Shown here: piece by piece, positions 17,983 through 26,036 of the stretch
Layout of the letters: the number at the start of each line of letters is the position of its first letter
How positions within the stretch are numbered: position 1 is the first letter of the stretch
Source: Nitrospira sp.
GTDB lineage: Bacteria > Nitrospirota > Nitrospiria > Nitrospirales > Nitrospiraceae
Direction: 5' to 3'
Length of the DNA: 42,967 bases
NCBI GenBank assembly: GCA_019636945.1
Contig: JAHBWO010000019.1
Span: 1-42,967, forward strand
The notes under the pieces: model-generated
Database searches by the model: none
Seen by the model: only the letters and a program-made list of their open reading frames with translations
Told to the model about the DNA's origin: nothing
Program-made: the position numbers and the translations under genes

Positions 17983-18708
17983 TTACGCTCCTCCGCCATA
18001 TATTGCTAAGTCCTCTGCGCTATCTACTTCGCCCCACTCTGCAGTGTACGGCAATGCACGGACTTTGACTCCATACTCTGTGATCAGCCGTTGCAACATT
18101 CCCGTCATGTCGAGCTTGTCAGACAGTGCCGGCACCAGTCCTGCGAGCAACGATTCGACCTGTCGCCACGATACTGGGGTAAACCGCAACAGCCCCATAT
18201 ATTGACCTTGGACATCCTCGATCTGCTTTGGCTTCTGCCCTATTTCAAGCAAATCGCTATTGTCATCTATCCGGAATGTTTCCGCATCTGATAAGGGATC
18301 TGCAAACCGGTCCTCCCATAACGCGCGCCAATTGGGGTCATAGGTTATCGCCAGTTGGGAATTCGTATCCATCAACATCCGTACGGCACTAGCATCATAA
18401 AAAATGTCCGAGTAGCTCACCACGCAGGGTGCGTTCCTCAACCATTTAGACGCACAGGCGAGGGAACTAACCATGTTGGTCTCAGCCCAGCGTGGATTGT
18501 CGAACGGCGTGAGGCCAAACTCTTCGAGCATTTCTTTACGATACCCCCGCACAATGCCAATCTCAGTAATTCCAGCTCCCTGCAGTGCCGAAGTTTGCCA
18601 TTGCAGTAGGGTTTTGCCACGTAACTCCACCATACATTTGGGTCGTTCATCCGTTAAGCATTTCATGCGGCTGCCCCGACCGGCAGCGAGAATAATGGCT
18701 CTCATCAC
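17983..18708 (-). CDS. Nucleotidyltransferase, probable CTP:phosphoglutamine cytidylyltransferase (Cj1416-like)
   Basis: A 241-residue sugar-phosphate-nucleotidyltransferase-fold protein. The N-terminus IILAAGRGSRMKCLTDERPK carries the NTP-binding G-x-G-x-R and PK motif, followed by VELRGKTLLQWQ; SYSDIFYDASAV has the metal-binding Asp; VDSAEDLAIYG closes it. By itself it resembles LicC-type cytidylyltransferases. The adjoining glutamine-kinase-like and C26 amidohydrolase genes make the C. jejuni Cj1416 role more likely: CTP plus L-glutamine phosphate giving CDP-L-glutamine and PPi. That assignment is inference from context. It follows the amidohydrolase gene after 141 nt that contain a stem-loop. 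Confidence 0.8.
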   Translation of the reverse strand: MMRAIILAAGRGSRMKCLTDERPKCMVELRGKTLLQWQTSALQGAGITEIGIVRGYRKEMLEEFGLTPFDNPRWAETNMVSSLACASKWLRNAPCVVSYSDIFYDASAVRMLMDTNSQLAITYDPNWRALWEDRFADPLSDAETFRIDDNSDLLEIGQKPKQIEDVQGQYMGLLRFTPVSWRQVESLLAGLVPALSDKLDMTGMLQRLITEYGVKVRALPYTAEWGEVDSAEDLAIYGGGA

Positions 18709-18770
18709 AATTCGGTCTCAAGCGAGAGGGCGCAGGTCACCTGAGCAGCAGAGAGTGCCTTGTTCGGCCT

Positions 18771-18804
18771 GTGGTCGACACGCTCTCCCCCCTCTCGTGT
18801 CCAC
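18771..18804 (-). other. Stem-loop between amidohydrolase and cytidylyltransferase genes
   Basis: Inverted repeat: GTGG pairs with CCAC and ACACG with CGTGT, with a 3-nt bulge and a 13-nt loop that is all purine on the coding strand. There is no T-run, so it is not an intrinsic terminator. It sits in the only sizeable gap of the phosphoramidate block (18709-18849), which holds no other gene. It may adjust mRNA stability or downstream expression. Confidence 0.35.
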
Positions 18805-18849
18805 GCCATACCGCATGGCTGAGCAAATCCGGCTATTTCCAGTTCCCAC

Positions 18850-19491
18850 TTAACCATGAATCAGTGCCCGAAACCTGTTCATATCCAAGGATGAGAAGGT
18901 GCTTTCACGCTCAGGATGCCACATCCAACCTTCCCATGGCAGGGCCTCGTGACGCACAGCCTCAATCGTCCCATCTTCAGCGCGTGCCATCACCACAAAC
19001 CCCGGCGGGCAATCGGCCAAAGAGACATTATGGAAGCTATTTACCTCGTCCGGCCACTCACCTGAACTTGCTGCTATTTGCAAGTGGTGACGGGTACGCA
19101 CATGACCACTCACCGCCATGAGGCTACCATTCGCCCACACCGCCATCATCTGCATCCCCCGACAGATTCCTAACACAGGCAACCCGTGGTCCTTGGCATA
19201 GGCCAGCAAACGATGCTCGGTGCTGTCACGCTCAGGAACTTCACCGATATCATTCCCGCCTGAAAGCAACACCGCATCTGGATTTATGGCAAATAACCAG
19301 TCTTGTAGCCCCATCCTTTTATCATCGCGGTTAGCCTTTACGGGCACAAAAGTATTGGGCACTGGTACCGGTATGCAGCCAATAGCACTCAGCCACTGAC
19401 ACAAGCGCTGATCCACTGCATCGCGCCGCTCAGACCGGTCTACCCATACGTCAACCCGCTGGCTCACGGCCACTTTCACCACCGTGCTCAC
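18850..19491 (-). CDS. Class I amidotransferase-fold hydrolase (C26), probable gamma-glutamyl-CDP-amidate hydrolase (Cj1417-like)
   Basis: A 213-residue peptidase C26/PuuD-family protein with the nucleophile elbow LGICRGMQMM (Cys110) and WHPERE (His192, Glu194) completing the triad; LLSGGNDIGE is the family's N-terminal loop. I place the start at the GTG at 19491, because GGAGGT lies 6 nt upstream and the GTGA overlaps the kinase stop by 4 nt. An ATG at 19641 would run 150 nt into the upstream gene. Known Cj1417 cleaves CDP-L-glutamine to glutamate and cytidine diphosphoramidate; the neighbours favour that role here over gamma-glutamyl-GABA hydrolysis. The lack of polyamine genes nearby agrees. 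Confidence 0.85.
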   Translation of the reverse strand: MSTVVKVAVSQRVDVWVDRSERRDAVDQRLCQWLSAIGCIPVPVPNTFVPVKANRDDKRMGLQDWLFAINPDAVLLSGGNDIGEVPERDSTEHRLLAYAKDHGLPVLGICRGMQMMAVWANGSLMAVSGHVRTRHHLQIAASSGEWPDEVNSFHNVSLADCPPGFVVMARAEDGTIEAVRHEALPWEGWMWHPERESTFSSLDMNRFRALIHG

Positions 19492-21812
19492 GCCAGCACC
19501 TCCACCCGGCGCCCGGCGCAATCCACGTGCAGGCGAGTGGCCTGCGACCAGCGCCGATACAGCATCTCTCCTGCACCGATGACTGCGGGTAAGCCCATTT
19601 CCCCGGCACGAATTGCCATATGTGAATTCGCTCCACCCCAAGCCGTAATCAGTCCTGCTATGGGACAGGCAAATAACCAGTCGAACCCAGGATCGGCATT
19701 GGGAATACAGACAATGGCTCCGACCAGTTTCTCGCGTGAACTACATCCCGCGATCGGAGCCGTGACCTGCTTTTGAGTTATGAAATTGGGCGACGCTTCC
19801 GGCAATTCAAATGCCCACACATCTTCCGGTCTCGCAATTACAGGAGGCAGGGAAAGTGCAAGCGTCTCGCTGTAGCGAGCCGCTCCTTCCTCAATGGAGC
19901 GAGCAAGCAGGCTCTTTGGATCAGCTGCCGCCACATGCAGTTCCCTGAATGCAGCGATGTCGCAGTAAGCAAGACTCTCTGTCGAAAATCCCCATTCCGC
20001 TCCGTAACTGGACACCAAGGCGAGAACATCGGATAGGTTGTGTGTGAAATGAAACTTTGCCAATTCTCTCAATTCAATTCCAGCTTGCAGGAAATTGAAC
20101 AATTCAACAGGGTCCGGCTGCAGATCATGCGCTTCCAACAGTTGTACAATCTCGCGCATCTGCGGCAATGTCATTGAGAACGGTTTGGTAGTCTCTTCCA
20201 AAGGAGGGCGTTGATCCCAGTCAAAATATAGCTCCGGCGCCTCATCGTAGCGAGGCGACAAAATGTCATAGGTCCCAGGCCGTAAATGTCCATAGCGCGC
20301 CAGAAAGGTGGCTTTGTCTAGGATTGCCCGATCTCTGGCCAATTGGCTACTCACGGTAGACACACTTCCCATAAACGAATCATAATCGGATTGTGTAAGG
20401 ACCCCGACCGTGATCAACGATTTGAGCATTTGTATGGCAACAAAGCCTGCCCGTGCTAACCCGGCAAATGGCAAGGTCCCATAACGCTTGGCGTCTTCTA
20501 GCAACCAATAGATACGCTCCAGTGGGTCCGAGCTAGAAACCAGTAGTTGCTCGCGGCGTTGTTTGAGAATATCCAATTTGGCGGCATCGGATCGCCACAG
20601 GCCATCTTGCGGATGTACGATGCGGTTCGTAAGGGTTCGAAGGCTATCGGCAATCGATCTTTGTTCCCCAGCTGAGAATCTCGCTTCTGTTAGGCACTCA
20701 AGACGTGCCGGCAGATCCAATGTGTAGCATGAAAATACAATCTCGAACTCCACCTTGTCATGCAGAGTGGGCTCGGCTAACAATCTGTCAATGTAATAAT
20801 CCACCAGACGTCCGGCCAATTTCTCATCCAAATCTGCCGGAATGAATGAATTGAACGACAGCCTCACATCGATGTAGGGCAACCCGAAGAAGTGCGGCAT
20901 CAGCGGGAAACTACGCAGGTTCCGGTAACCGTAGTTATTCCTTTGATATGCCCAAATGGCATCTGTCACGAGCTCACGGTACAGTGACAATGCAAGCGGT
21001 TTGGGGCGCACCCCGATAATTTCGGCAGGGTTCCAATCCGGCATCACGCCGTAGACCGTGCGCCGTCCCATTAGAAAAGGATGCGAACGCATTCCACGTG
21101 CTACTTTGTCCGCAATCAATGTAAGCCTCTGCGCCTGCGCTTCAGGCGACTGACCGGCTGTCGGCATGACCAATGGACGGACCTGCAAGAGCCATAGCGT
21201 GTCCGTATCATCTTCATGGGTGACAGCAAACTCGCTATCCAGCGGTACCCCACCAAACAGTGTCAGTAATTCATCCAACAACGCCACCGTACCAACCAAT
21301 TCAGGCGGAGGCGGAAACGGTGACAAAGCGGCACCCTGCCATATTCTTCCACCACACCCCCCTGTCACCCTGGCAGTATCTGATCCTTCACTCCAGTTCA
21401 CCACTCGATAGGATGCGCACGTATTCGGATCATGGGAAAACGCCACCCCAGATCGGACAACGTGTTGCAACATGGGCTGTATCAGCACTTCATTGGCATC
21501 GACCACTGCCCCATACGAGGCAATCACCTGCTCAATCGCGCGCTCCAGCCCTTCCGCTGGTACATCCCGCAAGGTCAGATAAGCCCCGGCATTAGATGTG
21601 CTTACACCATCCTCCAGTTGGCAACTAGAGCGTACAATCAATGGAGCAGCCCCCAGAGAGGCAGAGACCTGTGCGAGACAGCTTCTGCGATCCCGCCGCC
21701 AGTCGGCCACGGTGAACAGCACGAGTCGTGCAATACGGGCAGATTTCATCCTGTGTTGTAGCTGCGCCAACGTGCCAGCTTTGGTGGTGAATCTCAGGAT
21801 TCTGGATGCCAT
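19488..21812 (-). CDS. PEP-synthase-like phosphotransferase, probable L-glutamine kinase (Cj1418-like)
   Basis: A 774-residue protein. The N-terminal ATP-grasp (PPDK_N) domain has RSSCQLEDGVSTSNAGAYLT from 61, SGVAFSHDP at 121-129 and LLQVRP at 208-213. A middle region of about 450 residues has no motif I recognise. The C-terminal swivelling domain ends with GGANSHMAIRAGEMGLPAV, whose His731 is the expected phosphohistidine. The PEP/pyruvate TIM barrel of PEP synthase is absent, so the acceptor is something else, as in rifampin phosphotransferase and C. jejuni Cj1418. Cj1418 uses ATP to make L-glutamine phosphate, AMP and Pi; the flanking genes support this. Start ATG at 21812, nine bases after the methyltransferase stop. 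Confidence 0.87.
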   Translation of the reverse strand: MASRILRFTTKAGTLAQLQHRMKSARIARLVLFTVADWRRDRRSCLAQVSASLGAAPLIVRSSCQLEDGVSTSNAGAYLTLRDVPAEGLERAIEQVIASYGAVVDANEVLIQPMLQHVVRSGVAFSHDPNTCASYRVVNWSEGSDTARVTGGCGGRIWQGAALSPFPPPPELVGTVALLDELLTLFGGVPLDSEFAVTHEDDTDTLWLLQVRPLVMPTAGQSPEAQAQRLTLIADKVARGMRSHPFLMGRRTVYGVMPDWNPAEIIGVRPKPLALSLYRELVTDAIWAYQRNNYGYRNLRSFPLMPHFFGLPYIDVRLSFNSFIPADLDEKLAGRLVDYYIDRLLAEPTLHDKVEFEIVFSCYTLDLPARLECLTEARFSAGEQRSIADSLRTLTNRIVHPQDGLWRSDAAKLDILKQRREQLLVSSSDPLERIYWLLEDAKRYGTLPFAGLARAGFVAIQMLKSLITVGVLTQSDYDSFMGSVSTVSSQLARDRAILDKATFLARYGHLRPGTYDILSPRYDEAPELYFDWDQRPPLEETTKPFSMTLPQMREIVQLLEAHDLQPDPVELFNFLQAGIELRELAKFHFTHNLSDVLALVSSYGAEWGFSTESLAYCDIAAFRELHVAAADPKSLLARSIEEGAARYSETLALSLPPVIARPEDVWAFELPEASPNFITQKQVTAPIAGCSSREKLVGAIVCIPNADPGFDWLFACPIAGLITAWGGANSHMAIRAGEMGLPAVIGAGEMLYRRWSQATRLHVDCAGRRVEVLA

Positions 21813-21821
21813 GTGCTTGCC

Positions 21822-22568
21822 TTACACTAATTGCGCAACCCAAATGTTGGTGAAGTACGGAATGCGGATGGTATCTTGACCCAGCCCTTTGAGATAATCC
21901 TCAATAGTCTGCACAACTGTTGGGAAATTGAGGCCAGCCTGGCGTGCCAAGGTTGCATGGGATCGCCATGCCTCCACACACTCTTCGATGGACTGTTCAT
22001 GTACCACGCTGGCATCCACATGCACCACTGGGCCAAACAAACCGCTGTCCTCAATCACCGTTGTCTGATTTTCCCGGCGCGTACCATAGCCATAGCCCGG
22101 CACCAGCGCTTTGATAATGGATTCGATACGGTCCTGTATCGGGTCATCTAATTGACGATGGTTCCACATGCAAGCGAACCAGCCATTCGGCCTGAGAATA
22201 CGGGCAGTTTCCTTAAGAGCCACCTGACGGTCGCATACATTGAATGAACTACCAAAGGTGACCATATTAAACGACTGGCTTGTTTGGCCGGTCTGTTCAC
22301 CCGTGCCCTCAAACCAGCGCACATTGGGTAACAAAGCCGTGCGCTTGATCCCGTTGGCACGCATCGCATTATTGGGTTCCACTGCCGTGACATCAAATCC
22401 TCGAGCTGCAAGCATCAACGTCAAATGAGCCACTCCAGCCCCGATGTCACAAACTGCACCCGACTTGAGACCGGCAATAGACAGCATGGCGTTTATAGCC
22501 GGGCTCGAATAATCTGGACGCTTGAGATAGGCATTCGCCAAAGTAGTGTAATCCCATTCAGTTTTCAT
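21822..22568 (-). CDS. SAM-dependent methyltransferase of the phosphoramidate block (Cj1419/Cj1420-like role)
   Basis: A 248-residue class I methyltransferase: VCDIGAGVAHLTLMLAARG (motif I, Asp41-Gly45), FDVTAVEPNNAMRANG (acidic end of beta-2), FNMVTFGSSFNVCDR and ARILRPNGWFACMWNHRQ. It is locked between the APS-kinase-like and glutamine-kinase-like genes, overlapping the former by 4 nt (ATGA) and leaving nine bases to the latter. That coupling suggests it serves the same pathway, plausibly methylating the phosphoramidate as the C. jejuni methyltransferases do to give O-methyl phosphoramidate. Small-molecule methyltransferases are too divergent to assign substrate by sequence, so that step is inference. 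Confidence 0.83.
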   Translation of the reverse strand: MKTEWDYTTLANAYLKRPDYSSPAINAMLSIAGLKSGAVCDIGAGVAHLTLMLAARGFDVTAVEPNNAMRANGIKRTALLPNVRWFEGTGEQTGQTSQSFNMVTFGSSFNVCDRQVALKETARILRPNGWFACMWNHRQLDDPIQDRIESIIKALVPGYGYGTRRENQTTVIEDSGLFGPVVHVDASVVHEQSIEECVEAWRSHATLARQAGLNFPTVVQTIEDYLKGLGQDTIRIPYFTNIWVAQLV

Positions 22569-23104
22569 CGAAAGTTTTCCTTCTTGAGATGTTTCATCAA
22601 ATCTTCCGCCACTGCATCAACCGATTTCGATGGGTCAAATTCAAGAACCCAATCTGCCGATTCCGGTTCATCGATGGGCAAATCCAGTCCAGCCACATTT
22701 GAAAGTTCACCGACATCGAAACGCCGGTATATATCTTTGGAGTCACGGCGGCGAAGTTCTTCCACTGGCACTTTTAGGTATACCTCAAAATAACCAGGCA
22801 GATTTGCCCGATTCCAAGCATGGATTTCGCGAAACAGGGAGATGGTGGCAATCACCACCGTCACCCCCTGTCCAGCAAGGATTCGGCACAAATGTGCATA
22901 CTGAAAAGCCAGTGCCAACCGCCCTTCGCGACCGTGGTTCTGGGTATTGGCCGCCGTCGCACCAAACACATTACGCAACTCATCACCATCCAAGAATACA
23001 ACCGATTCCCCACCCACACGAAGCCGCGCAACAATCTCACGCGCCAGCGTTGTTTTTCCCGCTCCTGAAAGTCCCGTGATCCAATATACTGCCGCGTGTT
23101 TCAC
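22565..23104 (-). CDS. APS-kinase-like protein, probable cytidine diphosphoramidate kinase (Cj1415-like)
   Basis: A 179-residue P-loop kinase of the CysC family: GLSGAGKTTLARE (Walker A, 11-23), VVFLDGDELRNVFG (35-48), FEVYLKVPVEELRRRDSKDIY (106-126, the EVY and RD-x-K signature). Two adenylylsulfate contact motifs are altered: the FS-x-x-DR-x-ENIRR stretch is replaced by TAANTQNHGREGR, and ISPY by ISLF (88-91). No sulfate-activation genes are near. These points favour Cj1415-type activity, ATP-dependent 3'-phosphorylation of cytidine diphosphoramidate, over APS kinase. The GTG start at 23104 overlaps the sulfotransferase-like stop by 4 nt (GTGA). Confidence 0.84.
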   Translation of the reverse strand: MKHAAVYWITGLSGAGKTTLAREIVARLRVGGESVVFLDGDELRNVFGATAANTQNHGREGRLALAFQYAHLCRILAGQGVTVVIATISLFREIHAWNRANLPGYFEVYLKVPVEELRRRDSKDIYRRFDVGELSNVAGLDLPIDEPESADWVLEFDPSKSVDAVAEDLMKHLKKENFR

Positions 23105-24267
23105 GCGTTATGCCAACCATTAAAATTCTTAAAAAGGTTCCTATACCGCCACACAAAGCCCCTCACACTTGAGGGAAGGCGGATATCGTGTTTTTCCATG
23201 GCACGAATGACTCTCCACCACGGCTTGACGGTAATCCGCCTGACCAGTCCCTGGATCTTCCGAATGCCACCACCGTCTTTAGCCTCAAGCATCAGCTCTT
23301 CTAACCCCTGTAATAGCGCAAAGGTTTCATATGCGGAATAGCCGGATCTTTTCAGCATATCCTCATCCAGCGACAAAACAAATTGTAGAACTTGAGTCCT
23401 ATTGCCCCCAATATCCTTATCATCACTTTCGACGTGCCAGAAGTTTGATGCAACCGGAAGGTGCTTATAAAAGCCAAGCACACTCGCATGCGGCATGTAA
23501 CTTTTCTTGAAGGCTTTCACCTGTTGCTCATAGCCAAAACATGCAAGCAATCTGCCAGTGCCTTCAGCAATTCTCGCGATATTCGCCGCCTCATCTGAAG
23601 ATTGCCACGAACCGACTTGACTGGCCCGATTAATCAACTCCGTGTCTTCAGGATGCTGCTCTCGATATTTCTTTTCGGCAATCGCAGCCTGCTCAAATGT
23701 AGAGTTTTCAAGCGCATCCATAATTTCCCGTTCTTCCGCTTGAATCCCCACGAAATGCAAGATGTCCCTGATCGTACGGTTGGCGTCCCGCTTGTAATCT
23801 TCGAAACGAAAAAACCTGAAATTCGACTGTTGCAGCCAGACTTCGTTAAACAGACACCATGTATCGATCTTATTGCGTAACGTGTATGGATCCGGAAAAT
23901 CCAAAAACTCGCCGAAAGCCATTTCTGGCGATTCGCGACGATACCGAGACAACAGGGCGTCACGCGGGTCACGCACGAAATATATGATCCGATGCGCCTG
24001 ATGCCTAGCGGTCGGCCAATGATGTGTCCACTCAATTTCGATATCCTTACGGAAATCAAATACTTGCCGTGAGCTAAGAATCGGAAGCCATTTTTTCAGT
24101 CGGGTTTCGGCTGGGTTAAGCGTATAGCCTTCTGGCATGGAAGGTTCCCACATTTCACCCATAGTCTCTCGGTATGTCTTTATGCCAAGTTCAAGAAAGC
24201 AATTGATTAGCCAGGTGGCTCCTGACGGCTCACGCGGGGAAATGAGGTACAGTTTTTCCGGCTTCAT
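23101..24267 (-). CDS. Sulfotransferase-fold protein, candidate phosphoramidate transferase
   Basis: A 388-residue protein with both PAPS-binding signatures of the sulfotransferase family: a 5'-phosphosulfate loop PREPSGATWL (11-20) and a 3'-phosphate site VRDPRDALLSRYRRES (98-113), followed by FRFFRFEDYKRD, the usual family segment. The C-terminal 150 residues are unrecognised and helical. It is the first gene of the coupled phosphoramidate block. The donor proposed there, 3'-phospho-cytidine diphosphoramidate, has a 3'-phosphate like PAPS, so this protein is a natural candidate to transfer the phosphoramidate to a sugar. A genuine carbohydrate sulfotransferase remains the main alternative. 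Confidence 0.8.
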   Translation of the reverse strand: MKPEKLYLISPREPSGATWLINCFLELGIKTYRETMGEMWEPSMPEGYTLNPAETRLKKWLPILSSRQVFDFRKDIEIEWTHHWPTARHQAHRIIYFVRDPRDALLSRYRRESPEMAFGEFLDFPDPYTLRNKIDTWCLFNEVWLQQSNFRFFRFEDYKRDANRTIRDILHFVGIQAEEREIMDALENSTFEQAAIAEKKYREQHPEDTELINRASQVGSWQSSDEAANIARIAEGTGRLLACFGYEQQVKAFKKSYMPHASVLGFYKHLPVASNFWHVESDDKDIGGNRTQVLQFVLSLDEDMLKRSGYSAYETFALLQGLEELMLEAKDGGGIRKIQGLVRRITVKPWWRVIRAMEKHDIRLPSSVRGFVWRYRNLFKNFNGWHNA

Positions 24268-24287
24268 CTATACGCGCGTACTTTTCA

Positions 24288-25784
24288 TCAAGAACTATGA
24301 CTGGGCCAACCTGTGGAAACTCTTATGATACGAATCGACAACGGTTCCAACATGAGGCAGCACAGAAATATTGCGGCGATCATGCTCTCCACAATCAGAA
24401 CACCTGTGATATCAGTAATGAAATACCCAACGAGCACAGCAAACACGGAAGCTGCCAGCAAAAATGTAGCCCGTGCCGCCACTCTTTGAATTTCCTGTTT
24501 GAATCCCACAATAACACCGATCATTCGCACATACCGATGATATTCAGCCCACGCATTGTAGGCTGTAGTTAGCGACAATCCGATCCCTGCACCCCATAGG
24601 CCCAAAAAGGGGATCAAGGTCATTGATGCGATACAGTTCAGCACCGCCAGATTCAGGTGCATCCGAAAGATAAAGCCTAGATCACGAATTCCAATCAGAG
24701 CGCTGTACAAAGGGCCAGCAAAAACGATACCGATACTGGACGGAATGAGAGTAAAGTAGAAGACTGGTAGATATTCCATTTCACCTCCCAGCCAATAACG
24801 TGAAACCAGTACCATTAATGCGCAGCCAATACCGTGCATCAAGATGGCGGGGACTAGTCCGTAATGCAGCACCTTGAGATAGTCACTGCCCCCCTCAATA
24901 CTCAACTTACTCGACAATTGCAGAAACGTACGGCACGCCCCTCCAAAAAGTCCTCGAATGCCCATAACAAGCTTCATGGCGACTTCATAGGTTGAGACGC
25001 TTGTCGGCCCAACAAATCGGTTCAGCAAGAATTTATTGAACGGGTCGAAGAATATGTTGACCAGATTCGCCCCCTGCAACGCAACGCCCTGACTCAATAA
25101 ACCAGAAAATAATCTGATTGTTTCGGCTGATGGTTTGAATGATCTCAGATGTTTCATTCTCAAGCGCAACCACGTAGCCAGCAATAAGTCGATTACTCCA
25201 CCTACCAGCATAAACTTTCCAATATCAACGATGGTCAGCTTATGGAGAGAGTAAGAGCCAAACACAATCAAAGTAAAAACTGCCGGCGGGCCGAAGATTT
25301 GTGCCTTGGCGGCAAGGTCGAACCGCCCTAAACTCTCAATGACAGCCACATGGCCTGCCCCCAGTATCTGACAAATCGCGATGAGTACGACGAACACGAG
25401 CAACTGTGAAAGTTGACTTTCAATTAGAATATCGCCTCCCCAGTAAACAAAGGTATGTAGGAAAGGCTGTCCGAGGAAAAACGCGGCGGAACCAAGAATG
25501 GCCACACCTACTAACGTCACCGTCCACACAGCAGAAAATAGGATGTCTAAACCATGCACAGAATTTGGCTGGCGCTGTAACTCAGCAGCATGCGTAACAG
25601 CAATGGTATGTATGCTGTTAAGTAAGGCCACATAAAAAGCCGTGATTGACAGCATGACGGTCAAGTAACCATATGAAACCGCTCCGGCTAGATTTATCGC
25701 CAAAAGGAGATTACCCAATCCGAACAAGAGGCGAACCGCCGCCGAAACTCCTCCCCATGAGGCATTCCTAAATAAATTTGGCAT
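24288..25784 (-). CDS. Lipid-linked oligosaccharide flippase (Wzx/MATE-like)
   Basis: A 498-residue very hydrophobic protein with roughly twelve to fourteen predicted membrane segments spread over its whole length, of the polysaccharide_synt/MOP superfamily. The start LFRNASWGGVSAAVRLLFGL and the middle FNKFLLNRFVGPTSVSTYEVAMKLV are typical of Wzx proteins. It would move undecaprenyl-diphosphate-linked repeat units to the periplasm. It is the first structural gene after the control module and leader, and lies 20 nt upstream of the sulfotransferase-like gene. The A/T-richer composition of this gene and the next ones sets them apart from the lipid A genes. Confidence 0.87.
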   Translation of the reverse strand: MPNLFRNASWGGVSAAVRLLFGLGNLLLAINLAGAVSYGYLTVMLSITAFYVALLNSIHTIAVTHAAELQRQPNSVHGLDILFSAVWTVTLVGVAILGSAAFFLGQPFLHTFVYWGGDILIESQLSQLLVFVVLIAICQILGAGHVAVIESLGRFDLAAKAQIFGPPAVFTLIVFGSYSLHKLTIVDIGKFMLVGGVIDLLLATWLRLRMKHLRSFKPSAETIRLFSGLLSQGVALQGANLVNIFFDPFNKFLLNRFVGPTSVSTYEVAMKLVMGIRGLFGGACRTFLQLSSKLSIEGGSDYLKVLHYGLVPAILMHGIGCALMVLVSRYWLGGEMEYLPVFYFTLIPSSIGIVFAGPLYSALIGIRDLGFIFRMHLNLAVLNCIASMTLIPFLGLWGAGIGLSLTTAYNAWAEYHRYVRMIGVIVGFKQEIQRVAARATFLLAASVFAVLVGYFITDITGVLIVESMIAAIFLCCLMLEPLSIRIIRVSTGWPSHSS

Positions 25785-26036
25785 GGAGCAAAGCCCGCGT
25801 GCTAAAGGCTTTCATGAACAAGGATGGCCGGTATTCCAGTTGAGTTACCGCTGAAATTACTGTCTAGCAGACTCTGGGAAACCTGAGTTGAATGAGACAG
25901 CGGTGCTCCCAATCCACTCACCTGAGCCAACAAAGCTCTTCCCAGATGAGGTGGCCTCCCACCGTAGGGCCCGCTGGGAGTGAGTGACTTCATGAGTTTT
26001 CTGCACCCCCCTCAATATAATGCTCCGTACCGATGT
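25785..26036 (-). promoter_or_regulatory. Structured leader between NusG-like gene and flippase
   Basis: These 252 nt carry no convincing gene (a 63-codon frame at 25802-25993 lacks any family resemblance). On the coding strand two hairpins compete: CTCCCA (25980-25975) pairing with TGGGAG (25961-25956) around a 13-nt loop, and GGTGG (25963-25959) pairing with CCACC (25954-25950) around a 4-nt loop. They share bases, so only one can form at a time. No U-run terminator and no exact RfaH ops sequence were found. Location directly after an antiterminator gene and before a long operon suggests a recruitment or pausing site, by inference. Confidence 0.4.

Noticed and set aside
23101..24267. Reading the sulfotransferase and APS-kinase-like pair as ordinary sulfation genes
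   Set aside because: Not fully excluded, but the altered kinase motifs, missing sulfate activation genes and the adjoining glutamine-kinase, amidohydrolase and cytidylyltransferase genes fit phosphoramidate better.
25802..25993. 63-codon open frame between the NusG-like gene and the flippase
   Set aside because: No ribosome site, no family resemblance, and it covers the hairpins; noncoding leader is more likely.
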